64,000 nt of DNA. Origin: Kitagawia praeruptora. Its lineage: Eukaryota; Streptophyta; Magnoliopsida; Apiales; Apiaceae. The notes below the pieces were generated by a model. That model was not told the DNA's origin. It searched no databases and saw only the letters and a program-made list of their open reading frames with translations. A program made the position numbers and the translations under genes. Positions 26,090-37,572 of this stretch are shown here, piece after piece; within the stretch, counting starts at the first letter, position 1, and each line of letters begins with the position of its first letter. The stretch spans positions 36,760,501 to 36,824,500 of the forward strand of contig CM075348.1 in the NCBI GenBank assembly GCA_037693485.1. Direction: 5' to 3'.

Positions 26090-26400
26090 AATCTCTAATT
26101 ATCAGTCTATTTTTAAACTTTTTTGGATTAACAAATTTTCCAAGTCTTTTGCTCTTTCTAGGTTCAACCTCATTTCATCCAATAACTCATAAGTTTATTC
26201 GGAAAAATTTTTAATTACAGATTTTCAAGGAACTACTAGCTCATCAAAGAAGCATTCCTAGATTCCGTAATTGCATTTTAATGATCTCACAAATTAGATT
26301 CATCTGCATACTACAAGATATCATTAGACTCAAACGTTGTCTATATATCCATCCCAAATACCGCAATTGGTTTTTGGATCTCTTTTTACCTTAATAGGTA
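26090..26400 (-). pseudogene. Copia integrase C-terminus / linker remnant
   Basis: On the minus strand, short blocks resembling the end of Copia integrase (a NASFFDE-like block) and the basic EPRKSKRLG linker that precedes reverse transcriptase are readable, separated by stops and shifts. The region after the linker does not continue as a recognisable RT. It is well conserved with about 53150-53420 in the second copy. Confidence 0.5.
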
Positions 26401-28737
26401 TAGGTATCGAGACATCTTCAAGATACCCCCACATTTCGAATATTTCTAAGAAATTCAAAATGCATTCCAACAGTAATAGGAACCAATTATTTTCTTTCAT
26501 GGTATCTTTTTTTTAAAGAATGATTAGTCTCTTCATAACTAATATCCTCATATTTAGTGATAGTCTCAACTGATCACAATCATTTTTGCATTTCCCGTTT
26601 GAATGCAACTCATGCTTGTAGCTACTCCATTCATCTAATACGAGTATAGTGCAGTGGCCTCACAAATTTACCCAGTGAACATTCACCATAAAAATCACTA
26701 ATTACCATCTTAATTTTCTTTATTAAGTTGGTTTTCAACCTCAAGCTTATAGAGTATTTCTTTTCTATAATGCTTCATTTTATACTTTTTAACGAGTACA
26801 TGTTATCAATGTATTACTATAAAGTAATCATACAACGTGTTATTACCTCTCACTAGAGCAGGTTTCACGTCGCTCATTAAAATCTCTCAGATTTTAATAT
26901 TATGTTCAAAGAACTTTTCTATTTTTGAAAAATTCAACTATTGAATATTCTTTTTTCCCCCAATTTGGTTCACAAAAGAACCTAATTTTCTGGCTCATCA
27001 ACTGGTACAACCAGAAGAGGTTCGAGGAAGAACATAAAATTTCAATAAACCCCCATTCAGTGATCCTTGATCAACTGATGCGTTAAGGTTAACAACATTT
27101 TGGATTTCTCCAAATTTTAGCATACAGAGCTGACCGCGATGCCGTATTAGGTATCACACGGATCACCATAATAGGCTCGTGTGTCAATGTCTCAACAGAC
27201 CGTCACCAACATGAGATATAATAATTTTTCCGAATCTAGTTGAAAAAATATATATTTCATGCCGACCCACAACCCGTACTCCATAGGTACAAGATTCGTT
27301 AGGTTTTTAACGTCTCGAACTATTCAACCAAGATTGATCTATCATCGTAAAATATAACTAAGCTAATAATTTTTTGCAATTAAAAATTATTACTTAATTT
27401 CACAACCATCACAATGATTTAATTAATAATCGTAATTATTTAACTCTACTTATCTTGGTACACTTCCATGACGAGTCAAACATGTCATTCGATACAATCA
27501 TATAATATTAAACAAGACATCTAAATAACTCGACAAAATTAAAAATAACCAATAAAATTAAATAATAATTTAATTTAAAGTTATTTACAAAATAAACGAA
27601 TCCTCAATTATTGCAATTGTTAATATTAAAATCTAGCAAGCATGTCTAGTGCAATCATGTTAAAGCAAAGTAAATTGCTGCAATGATAAAGTAGCAAAAC
27701 TTTAACAAATAATGAGTATAAGCTACTAGCGTGCAATACATATATTTACAATTACTCCTTACACATCAAGTCAATTCAATTAGCCCACAAGTGAAATACA
27801 GGTAGACTTGTTTATTCAATTTATTATGAAATAAAGGCATATATATGCCTACATTTTACCAAAAAGAAGTATCACATCATTGTGGCAATTTAACAAGTAA
27901 TTACAAACCGTAATATACCCATGAAACCGTTACGGTTCAAACATACCATAAAGACATTTTTTTTTAAAACAATCAATCCAGGATCATGGCCACATAATAT
28001 ACTGGTATAAAATCAGGATCTAAAACCCAAGAATTACCAAAAAAAAAAAAAAACTATCGCATACGTGGGGAAACAAAACATGCATTCAGTTAACTCAATA
28101 GTGAACATGCATTTTTTTTTTAACTGTAAAAAGGGATTGAGGTGGGAGGCGGGGTATACTACTCCAACATATAGTATTCCAAAACAAATCATTAAAGATA
28201 TGCCTAAAACATATTATATGAAATCCATAGTAAAGGATAGCATTTGCAACCAATATAAAACTACTATTATATAATCACTCCTTACAAAACAAGACAATAT
28301 AATTTAACAGTAGTATAATGAGAAGCAAATGCTAAGCACGTTACAAAAATTAACCGGTCGCAAAATCATGCTATTAATCATATATTATGAATCAAATTAG
28401 CAACAAGCATGGCTTTTAAAACAAACTAATCTACACACCTTTAACAGAAACTCACTCGTCTTAATACAATAACAAGTGCCATTTTATAAAATCCATGCAT
28501 AAAAGTGACACCACAGTAAAATAATAGCAGGGAAACCTTTATACAAAACATGGCACATGAGCTAAGTCACATAGCAAAATTACTAACCAGTGCATCTCTA
28601 ATCAGGATGAACAAAACATGCATATAGTACTAATACAATACAGAGAGGGACAAAATATCCCCACTCCCGAAAGAAAAAAAAACAAATCAATTTATTGACT
28701 AAACCAACTCATTGGAATTATATTATCTGTTTTAAGC

Positions 28738-29245
28738 TGTAAGAAGTATAGATTAGAGATATACCTGAAATCAAAATAACCATAATAAAATACCAAAAAG
28801 GATGTTTCGAGGCACGTGAAAACCACGCTATCCTTAAAACAGATAAGCCCCTTCCGTGTGGTGCTTGAAGGTTGTTGTGGCTTTCGTCTCCCAGGATACA
28901 ACGAAACGAGGTGATCTTAAGCACTAGAGATTCACCTCCTACGAACCAAACAAACATCGCTGCTATCTCACAGACAATGATCCTAGAGCTCTAAGAAAAA
29001 TGCAAGAAAACCAAGGAGAGTTTGTATATTTTTGTGTATATAAAACATATGCCCAAAGACTCCTTATATAGGAGTGAAAAATATGTAACTTACCAAACTA
29101 ATCAATTTTGTAACCTCCACCACAATAATGAATTTATCAATATTATTTCATTAAAATAGGAGTTACAATATCATTAGTATAGGAGTTACAAAACCAAAAA
29201 TAAAATGCACTAAATTTTTATTCAAAAATAGTCAATGGTCCAACA
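28738..29245 (-). repeat. 5' LTR (minus orientation) of the 24292-29245 element
   Basis: 508 bp, followed directly by the GGAAA duplication at 29246-29250. It differs from the partner LTR at only a handful of positions seen by eye, so the insertion is fairly young although its interior is decayed. Confidence 0.93.
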
Positions 29246-29889
29246 GGAAATTCTCTAATGGAAAATGCTAGACTTATAGAAACTTTCACAAAAAGTTTTA
29301 CAAAATGATAGGTGTCTTAATTTAATTGGCTATAACTTAATGTCCCCCTGATCAATACTCCATCTAGTCCACTTCCAAGAAAAATTTTGTTTTAAAATAG
29401 TTGTCTCATTTCAATTTTCAAAGCAATTTTTTACTTAAACTTCTCATATTACCCTTGAGTTTTAATTTCAAAGAATGACTTTATGTAGTTATTTATCCAA
29501 CCAATACAATAAATATGGGTAAATATGAATTAGATCATTAATAAATGAATTTCTTAATATGCGTAATTTTTTGAAAATGGACTATTAAGTTGAAACGGAG
29601 GAAGTATCAACCAATAAATATCTACATTACTAATAGAATCCAATTAATTCTGTGAAAAAATTTTGTGCCAATTCTAATTGAGTGGCTAACATGCTAAACC
29701 ATCTCTATATTTAATTCTGTTCACCATTGCCTCATCGGAGTTATGTGTCTATTTTAGTGTAACATTCTTTATATTCATTATTACTGTATATCTTACCTAA
29801 TTCTCATCTACTCCGTAATTTTTAGTTTATCAATTGCATAGGGCCTAAACATCCAATCTTTTTATGATATGCTATTCATATATTTACTA
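29246..29889. other. AT-rich spacer without recognisable features
   Basis: Between the LTR element and the Stowaway MITE I see only AT-rich DNA with stops in all frames. Confidence 0.5.
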
Positions 29890-30142
29890 CTCCCTCCGTC
29901 CCGACCAATTATTAACATTTCAAAATATAGTTTCTGACACGCATTTTAAGGTAGATTTTAAAGATAGTTCTATAACTTATTTTTGAAATTTTCTTTTTTT
30001 GTATAAAAATAGAACAATCCTATTTTTATACAAAAAAAGAAAATTTTAAAAATAAGTTATGGAACTATACTTAAAATCCACCTTAAAATGCGTGTCAGAA
30101 AGTGACAAAAAAAGTGTTAAGAATTGGATGGGACAGAGGGAG
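29890..30142. mobile_element. Stowaway (Tc1/mariner) MITE
   Basis: 253 bp, starting CTCCCTCCGTCCC and ending with its near inverse (GGGACAGAGGGAG), flanked by TA on both sides (29888-29889 and 30143-30144). The whole body is an inverted repeat centred near 30018, with TTATACAAAAAAAGAAAATTT-like arms. This is the classical Stowaway signature. Confidence 0.95.
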
Positions 30143-30550
30143 TATTAAGGTTCATCTCTGACTTTAAAGATTCTCAGTAGTTACAAGATAAGCCTTATTT
30201 TAAATAAAATATGTTCAAAATAGCAATATTCAATAAATATGATCTTAAATATTCATTAAATACTAGCTGATAATCCGTGCGAAGCACGGGCATAGATTGA
30301 ACACGATTCGAGATTAAAAAATTAATATTAATACACTATTTAATTATGTAGTTATAAAGAATCGAATCTGAGATAAAGTTAAAAAAATTAAAGTAAATAA
30401 ATCTTTATGATTATGTCAGGAATTGAACCCCTTATAGGAAATCGAACATGCGATGAAATTAAAGAATAAATTAAATAATAAATCTTGTATAATTATGTAG
30501 TTGGAAAGAATAGAACCCCGAGTTAAGTGATAACCGTCAAACCCCTTAAT

Positions 30551-30905
30551 CGAATCCCTTATAGGAAATTGAACATGGGGTGAAATTAAACTAAATAATA
30601 AATCTTGTATAATTATGTAGTTGGAAGGGATCGAACCCCGAGTTAAGTGATAACCAAATTTGGTACTTTGGTACTATTATGTACCATTAAAACATGGTTT
30701 TGCACATTAATATAGAGTATATAATCGAATCCCTTATAAGAAATTGAACATGGAGTGAAATTAAATTAAATAATAAATCTTGTATAATTATGTAGTTGGA
30801 AGGGATCGAACCCCGAGTTAAGTGATAACCAAATTTGATACTTTGGTACTTTGGTACTATTATGTACCATTAAAACATGGTTTTGCACATTAATATAGAG
30901 TATAG
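30551..30905. repeat. ~174-bp tandem repeat near the Helitron 3' end
   Basis: Two long copies start CGAATCCCTTATA (30551 and 30725), run through GGGATCGAACCCCGAGTTAAG and end at TAATATAGAGTATA. A shorter, more diverged piece precedes them at about 30420. It lies inside the Helitron-like region. Confidence 0.75.
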
Positions 30906-31399
30906 ATTTTATTGATAGTATAATATTAGGATCATACTCCATTATGTGATACTCCACTACCTATGAAGTATCAAGTAGGATACTCCACTAATAAAACAAC
31001 TGATATTCCATTACATTCATGGTGTTTCATTGGATAAGTAGTTTCACCTCCGATACTCCAATACAAATAGATTATTTGATCGAAATGGATATTTTATTTA
31101 ATATTTCTAAGAATAATTATTTTGGACAAATAAACATATAACATGAGATATTTTAATCATTTTTTCAAAATTATAAAATACTAGCTTAAAACCCGTACGA
31201 TGCACGGATGTTCTTTAATATAACAGAAATTTTTTTATTTGAATTAAAAATTTCAAGACAAAAAATTTCTTGCCTTGAAATTTTAAAAAATATGATCTGA
31301 TATAATTATATATATGTTGCCCGTGATATTTTTAGAAAATGATGGATTTTTGAAAATATTGAAAAGATATTGAAAAGATGAAATACTTTAACTGAAAAA

Positions 31400-32680
31400 C
31401 GTAATCGGTTAGTTATTAGTTATTATATTATTATTATTTTATTGTACTTAAATAAACCAAACCAAATAGTTTTTTCTAAAAAAAATTTAAAAATAAAAAA
31501 GGTAATGTATTTTAGCTGCAAAGGGTAATTGGTTAATTATTAGTAATTATAATATTTAATTTTATTAAACATAATTGCTCATAATTTTTTTAGAAAATGA
31601 AAAATTTTAGCTAGATAAACTGTATTTTACATAAAAAGAAAAATTGGCTATTGAAAAATAGAAAATGTAACATATTTTACTTGAAAAAGGAAAGAATTTC
31701 TCATATTTTATGTAAAAAGGATTAGTTATTATAAAATAGAAAAGGTAACATGTTTTACCTGAAAAAGGAAATTTATTAGTTATTAGTAATTATAAATAAT
31801 TAAGTAACGATAATTACGTAAAATAACATGTACCATTAAATAAGGGTAAATAAATAAAATTAACTGAAAAAAATAGAAAAATATAAAAGATAATATATTT
31901 TAGCTGAAAAGGTAATTGATTAATTATTAGTAATTATAATATTTTATTTTATTAAACAGAATTGCTAATAGTGTTAAATAGAACTGCCGGTGATATAATT
32001 GGAAAAAGAGAGATTTTAGTTAGAGAAAATAGAAGACATGATTTATGTGAAAATTATGGCAATTGATTAATTTATAGTAATTATAATTTAATTATGTTAA
32101 TTTACTAAATAAAATTGCTCATTTTTTTTAAAAAATGAGAAATTAATATTGCTCGTTATATTTCTAGAAAGAAAGGGAATTTAATTAGAAAAAATAGAAA
32201 ATATGATATATTTTAGTTGAAAAGGTAATCGGTTAAATATTAGAAAAAGGTAACCGTCCATGATATAATTGGAAAAAGAAATATTTTAGTTATAGAAAAC
32301 AGAAAAGGTAACGTGTTTTGTCTGAAAAGGGTAATTGATTAGTTAATAGTAATTATAATTTAATTATGTTATTTTATTAAACAAAATTGGTCGTAGTGTT
32401 TTTAAAAAAGAGAAATTTTAGTTAGATTAAATGTAAAAGATATTCTAATTTACCTGAAAAAAGAAATTATTTAATTATTGAAAAATAGAAAAGGTAATAT
32501 GTTTAACCTAAAAAAAAAATTGATTCATAAAGGAGAAATTTTAGTAAGATAAAATATAAAAGATATTGTATTTCTTGAAAAAGAAAATTATTTAATTATT
32601 GAAAAGTAGAAAAGATAATATGTTTAATCTGAAAAAAGAAATTGATTAGTTAGTAGTAATTGAGTAAGTGTAAATAAGTA
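31400..32680. repeat. Degenerate A/T-rich tandem array in the Helitron-like body
   Basis: Repeated phrases such as GAAAAAGG-TAATTGATTAATTATTAGTAATTATAAT and AAAATAGAAAAGGTAACATGTTTTA recur many times with variable spacing. It is non-coding on both strands. Confidence 0.6.
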
Positions 32681-33248
32681 AAATCAATAGCTACCGTACC
32701 GACCGACCGACCAACCAAACTTTTAATGTTTCGGCTTTTATATAATAACTCGCACGGGTTTCTTAATCATATAATATATCTTATTATTAGATCTAACGAT
32801 TGTTATTTATTAATAAAAAATAATGATTTGTATATATGGTGAGATATTTTTGGGTGTATATTAGTGATCGCAAGATTAATTTTAAATTAAAAAATAACAT
32901 GTTTTAATTACAAAAATTACTACTAAAAATAATTACGGAAAGATATGGTGTGATATTTTGGATATATATTAATTATTGTAATATTAGTTTTAAATTAAAT
33001 GGTAAAGTGTTTTAATTAGAAGTAAAATCTTTAGAAAAAATGAATAATTGAGTTGTTGGAGCAGAAAAAAGAGTCCAAGTAGAAGTGGATGAAGGAATTT
33101 TAATCAGAATATAATTGCGTTAACATTAATAATTAGCTTTTTGAGTTGATTTTTAATTTAATTATTTATTTTAATAATTAGGATAACCAAACCGAAAATC
33201 TTTGGATAACCAAAACTTTCAATGTTATTGGGAATAATTTATGCATAC

Positions 33249-33425
33249 CTGGCAGATGTAACATAGGGGAAATTCTTTAGCTGAAGGTCGAATAAGTGAA
33301 AAGCGATGATGTTTTTCTGCGAGTTTGTTGGCGGGATGGACACTATGGTCACAGGCGTCGCAGAGTGCAGCCTCGTCGGCAGGGCAAAAAACAGCTACTT
33401 GGTCTTTATTACAGACGTCGCACAT
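33249..33425 (-). pseudogene. Captured first exon of a B-box (BBX, STO-like) transcription factor
   Basis: The open frame encodes one complete B-box zinc finger: CDVCNK at its start, then FCPADEAALCDACD, SVH, and KHHRFSL near the end. All eight metal ligands (five Cys, one Asp, two His) are present. It resembles the first B-box of two-B-box proteins such as BBX18/19/24/25. It ends at a GT donor (CTGCCAG then GTATGC), as the first exon of such genes does. The usual start codon and first residues are missing and replaced by AT-rich repeat DNA; the Met at 33425 is probably accidental. No second B-box or later exon follows. It lies 150 bases inside the Helitron-like 5' end, which suggests gene-fragment capture. 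Confidence 0.8.
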
Positions 33426-33573
33426 TAATAAGATTAATATTAATTGGGTACATTAATAAGATTAATATTAATTGGGTGATATTAATTGGATGCAAGGATA
33501 ATTAGGTAAATTCAATAGGTACCAACCAACCAACCAAACTTTTAATGTTTTGGCTTTAATATAATAGAATAGA

Positions 33574-34272
33574 TAGATAGATAGATAGATTGCATGCAAT
33601 TTTTTTAATACATGCTATCTTAGCTGTTTAGTGCACGAAAGGACTTTGCCCTCTTCTTTTCATTTTAAAATTGAACTGTTTTATTGTGTTCATTTTTTCT
33701 ATTCTCTTCTCTTTATCTCGAAAAGTTATCGTTGTTAGATAATATATTTCTGTTCAGCAGAATTTTATACGACTTCAATATGATGAACCTTTATAATAAT
33801 AATTTTTCTTTTTACATAAACCTCTATAATATTGGCCAAAGTAAAAACTTTACTTACTTAACTCAAGTAGACACTAACCGGTGAGTCCATTCTAATCTCG
33901 CATGATGAACTTTTGATTGCGAGCTGGAGCTGCTATAAGTCTACAACTTTTATCTAAGATTCTCCCGGAGATAGAATACGAATCTTTTCACCCAATTTCG
34001 TTGTCATTTACTTTTTCTACTGATAGTGGCTATGAACTCTGATTTGGTGATAATGAAATATGAACTAGTTTATTGATATCAATCTATGCATCATGTACTG
34101 TACTTGATAATATATGTAATTTGACAATCATTGCTCATTTATTAATTTCATACCTTTGCACTTTCAATAAAATTTGTTTTTTTACATGTGTTAGAGCATC
34201 TTCAAGAAATTTTAAATCTATTTTTTTTGTTAAGAGTATCTATTTCATAGATAAATTGCAACGAGTACAATA
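33574..34272. other. Spacer between Helitron-like cluster and Gag-only Copia element
   Basis: Begins with a short (GATA)n run at 33571-33589. Otherwise AT-rich with no recognisable gene. Confidence 0.5.
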
Positions 34273-34944
34273 TTTTAGGCAGCCTACATTTCCCTTGTTA
34301 GGCAGCCATTCTTTGCCAAACTTTCAACAACTCTTCACCAACCCCCTCCACCTACTACAACCCTTCTCTTATAAATACCCCTATCCCCTTCATTCTAAAA
34401 TACACCATAATTCTCTCTTCTCTCTCTAGCTGCTAGATAGTCCGTCTAGTAGGAGAGCCGGTTTAGCCCGCTTTCAGGAAGTGTCGGGATAGAAGGTCCT
34501 CGTGCCTAAACTATTCCTTAGGGTACTTGGGTTTGACTGCAGCCATCGGAGGTGGTCCCGCTGCAGGGGTCTTTCTATCAGGTTGTGTGACAATATCCGA
34601 GTTGGGAGAGGGAGAGAAGGAAAGGTTGTCGGGAAACAGTGATAAGGGGAGGTTTTGAGATAAACACTTCAGTGAGTTGGGGATATACATAATAGGTATT
34701 GCAGAGCTGAATTTTTGTATAAAATTTAAGGGACCGGATACCCGGATATTGTAATCTCTTTTATCTAGTGTGAAGTTGTTACTCTTGTGGATGTAGGCTG
34801 GGCCGAACCACGTTAAATCTCTTGTCTCTTTTACTGTATTGTTGGTTTGTTGCTTCATTACTATCACGTATATTTGTGGGATCTAAGCGCACATATTTAC
34901 CAAATCGCTTCCGCATTCGCAGGGAATCAGGCAGATTCCTAACA
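34273..34944 (+). repeat. 5' LTR of the Gag-only Copia element
   Basis: 672 bp with a TATAAATA box at 34370-34377, giving an expected transcript start about 30 bases later. Terminal TG is mutated to TT. Confidence 0.92.
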
Positions 34945-35115
34945 GTTGGCATCAGAGCTAGTTGTGTCTAAATTATTGGTGCCGAAGGAAAGTCGTTAAG
35001 AAAAGTGGTTGTCTAATTTGGCGCCGTTTTGACGGAAGTGCTCCCATTGTTTCTTACACCTACCTGGCCAATTGATTTAGTTGTTTGGATTGGTTTGTGT
35101 GTACAAACGGAGATC

Positions 35116-36457
35116 ATGGCAAGTATTAAAGGATTCAAGGTGACTCCATATGATGGTAAAGGAAGTTTTACTCTTTGGCAGAGAAGGGTAAAGGATATCC
35201 TAACCCAACAGAAGCTAGCAAGGGCTTTGAAGGGGAAGGCGGGAAAACCAACAAAGATGAGTGATGAAGATTGGGAGGATGCTGAGTCGCAATGCATGAG
35301 TACCATCACACTATGCATTGCTAATAACATTATCAATAATGTTGTTGACGAAAGCACGCCGAAGGAAATATGGTCAAAGTTGGAGACATTGTATCTCGGG
35401 AAGAACTTGACTACAAAGTTAAATCTGAAGCGCGAGTTATACAAGCTGAAGATGGCAGCTCAAGGCAATGTTATTGAGCATATGAATGTGTTTAATGGTA
35501 TTGTTGATCAACTTGAAAAGGTTGATGTAAAATTGAAGGAAGAAGATAAGGCCCTTATTCTTCTTACTTCGCTTCCGGAGTCATTCGATCATTTGGTCAC
35601 AACCATTTTGTACGGAAAGGACACGTTAAAAAATGGAGGAGGTTCAGTCAGCACTTTTGTCAAATGCTAGAAGGAAGAACCAGGATGGTGACAAGGACGG
35701 AATGACAGTTTTGGCTTTGCGTAGTCAAAATAATAGAGGAAGGGGTGCTGTGAGAGGATCTACCAATAGCAGGGGTAAATCCAGATACAGTGAAAAGGGC
35801 ATGCAGTGCTTTGGTTGCAAGGAGTGGGGTCATATTAGGCCGAATTGTCCGCTTAATAAGAAGGATCAAGATGCATCATTGGCCGTGGTTACTCTCGATT
35901 GTGAAGATGTTTGCACCGTCTTCAATCGAGGCACTAGTTCTCCAGGAGATTGGATATTAGACTCAGGGTCATCTTACCATGTATGTTCCGAGAGGGGGCA
36001 TTTTGACAAATTCCAAGATACAAAGAATGAAACAGTTTCTTTGGCTGATGGATCTACTTGTGAGATCAAGGGGATTGGAATTGTGAAAATCAAAATGTTC
36101 GATGGAATAGTTCGCAGCTTGAACGGGGTAAGATATGTTCCTAAGCTAAGGAAGAATCTAATATCTATCGGTCGGTTAGCTTCAGAAGGCTACAGATGCT
36201 CTGTAGTAGGGGGAGCTATGATTATAAAAATAGGCCGTGTGGTTCGGATGAAGGGAGAGCTACGTGGGGGAATATATCGTCTGATTAGTACGTGGCCAGA
36301 ACGTACTGGAACTTCGAAAATCTGGTTATCTCGTGCACGAGGGAAGAGTGACTTGAAGGATACTGCTACGGTTATATTGCCTTCCAGTCTAGACGATGGT
36401 GCAAAGACTGCTGGGATGGATGCTTGGTCGAAGGGCTTCCACGACATCAACGAGTAG
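35116..36457 (+). pseudogene. Copia Gag-protease polyprotein, frameshifted
   Basis: The first frame starts at the Met at 35116 (MASIKGF), preferred over the upstream Met at 35029 because the retrotransposon Gag N-terminus begins there. It covers the UBN2-type Gag domain through LTSLPESFDHL. Near 35630 a run of six A carries an apparent one-base shift. The second frame continues through the zinc knuckle CFGCKEWGHIRPNC (CX2CX4HX4C), the protease motif WILDSGSSYHVC with its Asp-Ser-Gly, and a GVRYVPKLRKNLIS block, ending at 36457. The downstream integrase and RT genes are absent. The frameshift may be recent, because both halves are otherwise open. Confidence 0.9.
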
Positions 36458-36898
36458 TTGATGTGTTGCAGCTGCATATGGGTATCGATCAACACGAATC
36501 AAGTGAGTAGTGAACCATGCAACAGATTGATTTGTTTGATATGCAGTTGGGGAGTAAATGAAAGATCGATGTTCACACTTGTGTGTGATGGTCACACTTG
36601 CGTGTGTGATGGACTACATATGGGATTGACCGACGTGAATCAAGTGAGTATATGTGTATACAACAGATTGCTTCACATGTATGTAGTTGGACAAATAGAG
36701 GTCAATGGTACACTTGTGCGTATAGCAAGTGGGCATTCGAGAATGAATGTGCAAACTAGGGTATAGTTTGGAGTCTTGGACTCGGGGGGAGTTTTGTTGT
36801 AGGGAATGATACAGATCGAGGAAAAGTTGGAGTTGTGCCAACAGGGCGCAGGTATGGAGTGCAAATGAAGAGCTGTAAGTTTGGAAAGAGGGGAAGAT

Positions 36899-37572
36899 TG
36901 TTAGGCAGCCTACATTTCCCTTGTTAGGCAGCCATTCTTTGCCAAAATTTCAACAACTCTTCACCAACCCCCTCCACCTACTACAACCCTTCTCTTATAA
37001 ATACCCCTATCCCCTTCATTCTAAAATACACCATAATTCTCTCTTCTCTCTCTATAGCTGCTAGATAGTCCGTCTAGTAGGAGAGCCGGTTTAGCCCGCT
37101 TTCAGGAAGTGTCAGGATAGAAGGTCCTCGTGCCTAAACTATTCCTTAGGGTACTTGGATTTGACTGCAGCCATCGGAGGTGGTCCCGCTGCAGGGGTCT
37201 TTCTATCAGGTTGTGTGACAATGTCCGGGTTGGGAGAGGGAGAGAAGGAAAGGTTGTCGGGAAATAGTGATAGGGGGAGGTTTTGAGATAAACACTTCAG
37301 TGAGTTGGGGATATACATAATAGGTATTGTAGGGCTGAATTTTTGTATGAAATTCAAGGGGCCGGATACCCAGATATTGTAATCTCTTTTATCTAGTGTG
37401 AAGTTGTTACTCTTGTGGATGTAGGCTGGGCCGAACCACGTTAAATCTCTTGTCTCTTTTACTGTATTGTTGGTTTGTTTCTTCATTACTATCACGTATA
37501 TTTGTGGGATCTAAGCGCACATATTTACCAAATCGCTTCCGCATTCGCAGGGAATCAGGCAGATTCCTAACA
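36899..37572 (+). repeat. 3' LTR of the Gag-only Copia element
   Basis: 674 bp, intact TG...CA ends, followed by CAATA. The minus-strand ORFs of 118 codons seen in both LTRs are shadows of repeat sequence. Confidence 0.92.

Larger units (their letters stand above)
24292..29245 (-). mobile_element. Full-length LTR retrotransposon, Copia-derived, with degenerate interior
   Basis: Two direct repeats of about 507 bp (24292-24797 and 28738-29245) start TG and end CA on the plus strand, and perfect GGAAA duplications lie immediately outside. The orientation is minus: read that way the LTR starts TGTTGGACC, and a polypurine tract GTGGGGGAT lies just inside 24798-24806. The 3.9-kb interior has no long ORF. 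It keeps decayed Copia remnants (integrase end/linker and RNase H tail), but I see no reverse transcriptase between them and no Gag. A canonical TGGTATCAGAGC primer site is not visible inside the 5' LTR. It shares its interior with the element at about 50207-55290. Confidence 0.9.
30262..33573 (-). mobile_element. Cluster of Helitron-like elements (minus orientation)
   Basis: On the minus strand two Helitron-type 3' ends are visible: a CCGTGCTTCGCACGG hairpin followed 7 bases later by CTAGT, ending at 30262; and a mutated CCGTGCATCGTACGG hairpin followed by CTAGT, ending at 31180. Two Helitron-type 5' ends (TC..TATTATAT..AAAGCC..ACATTAAAAGTTTGG) begin near 33573 and 32750; 20 bases (plus strand 32711-32730 and 33530-33549) are identical between them. 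At 32751-32760 the sequence CCCGTGCGAG looks like half of a 3' hairpin joined to the second 5' end. The base after CTAGT is A rather than the expected T in both cases, so exact ends are uncertain. No Rep/helicase is present. Confidence 0.6.
34273..37572 (+). mobile_element. 3.3-kb Copia retrotransposon with Gag and protease only
   Basis: LTRs at 34273-34944 and 36899-37572 (about 673 bp, a few differences) are flanked by perfect CAATA duplications (34268-34272 and 37573-37577). The second LTR starts TGTTAGGCAGCC and both end CCTAACA. In the first LTR the initial TG has become TT. A tRNA-Met-type primer site TGGCATCAGAGC lies at 34947-34958, and a polypurine tract (AAAGAGGGGAAG) precedes the second LTR. 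The interior (1.95 kb) encodes Gag, a CCHC knuckle, and the protease plus start of the pre-integrase region. There is no integrase, reverse transcriptase or RNase H. This is the layout described as terminal-repeat retrotransposons with a GAG domain. Confidence 0.92.

Noticed and set aside
34511..34867. 118-codon minus-strand ORF, repeated at 37139-37495
   Set aside because: Both lie in the LTRs of one Copia element and have no family motif; they are repeat sequence, not a gene.
35029..35115. Upstream Met at 35029 as the Gag start
   Set aside because: The 29 extra residues are leader-like and do not resemble Gag; homology begins at the Met at 35116.
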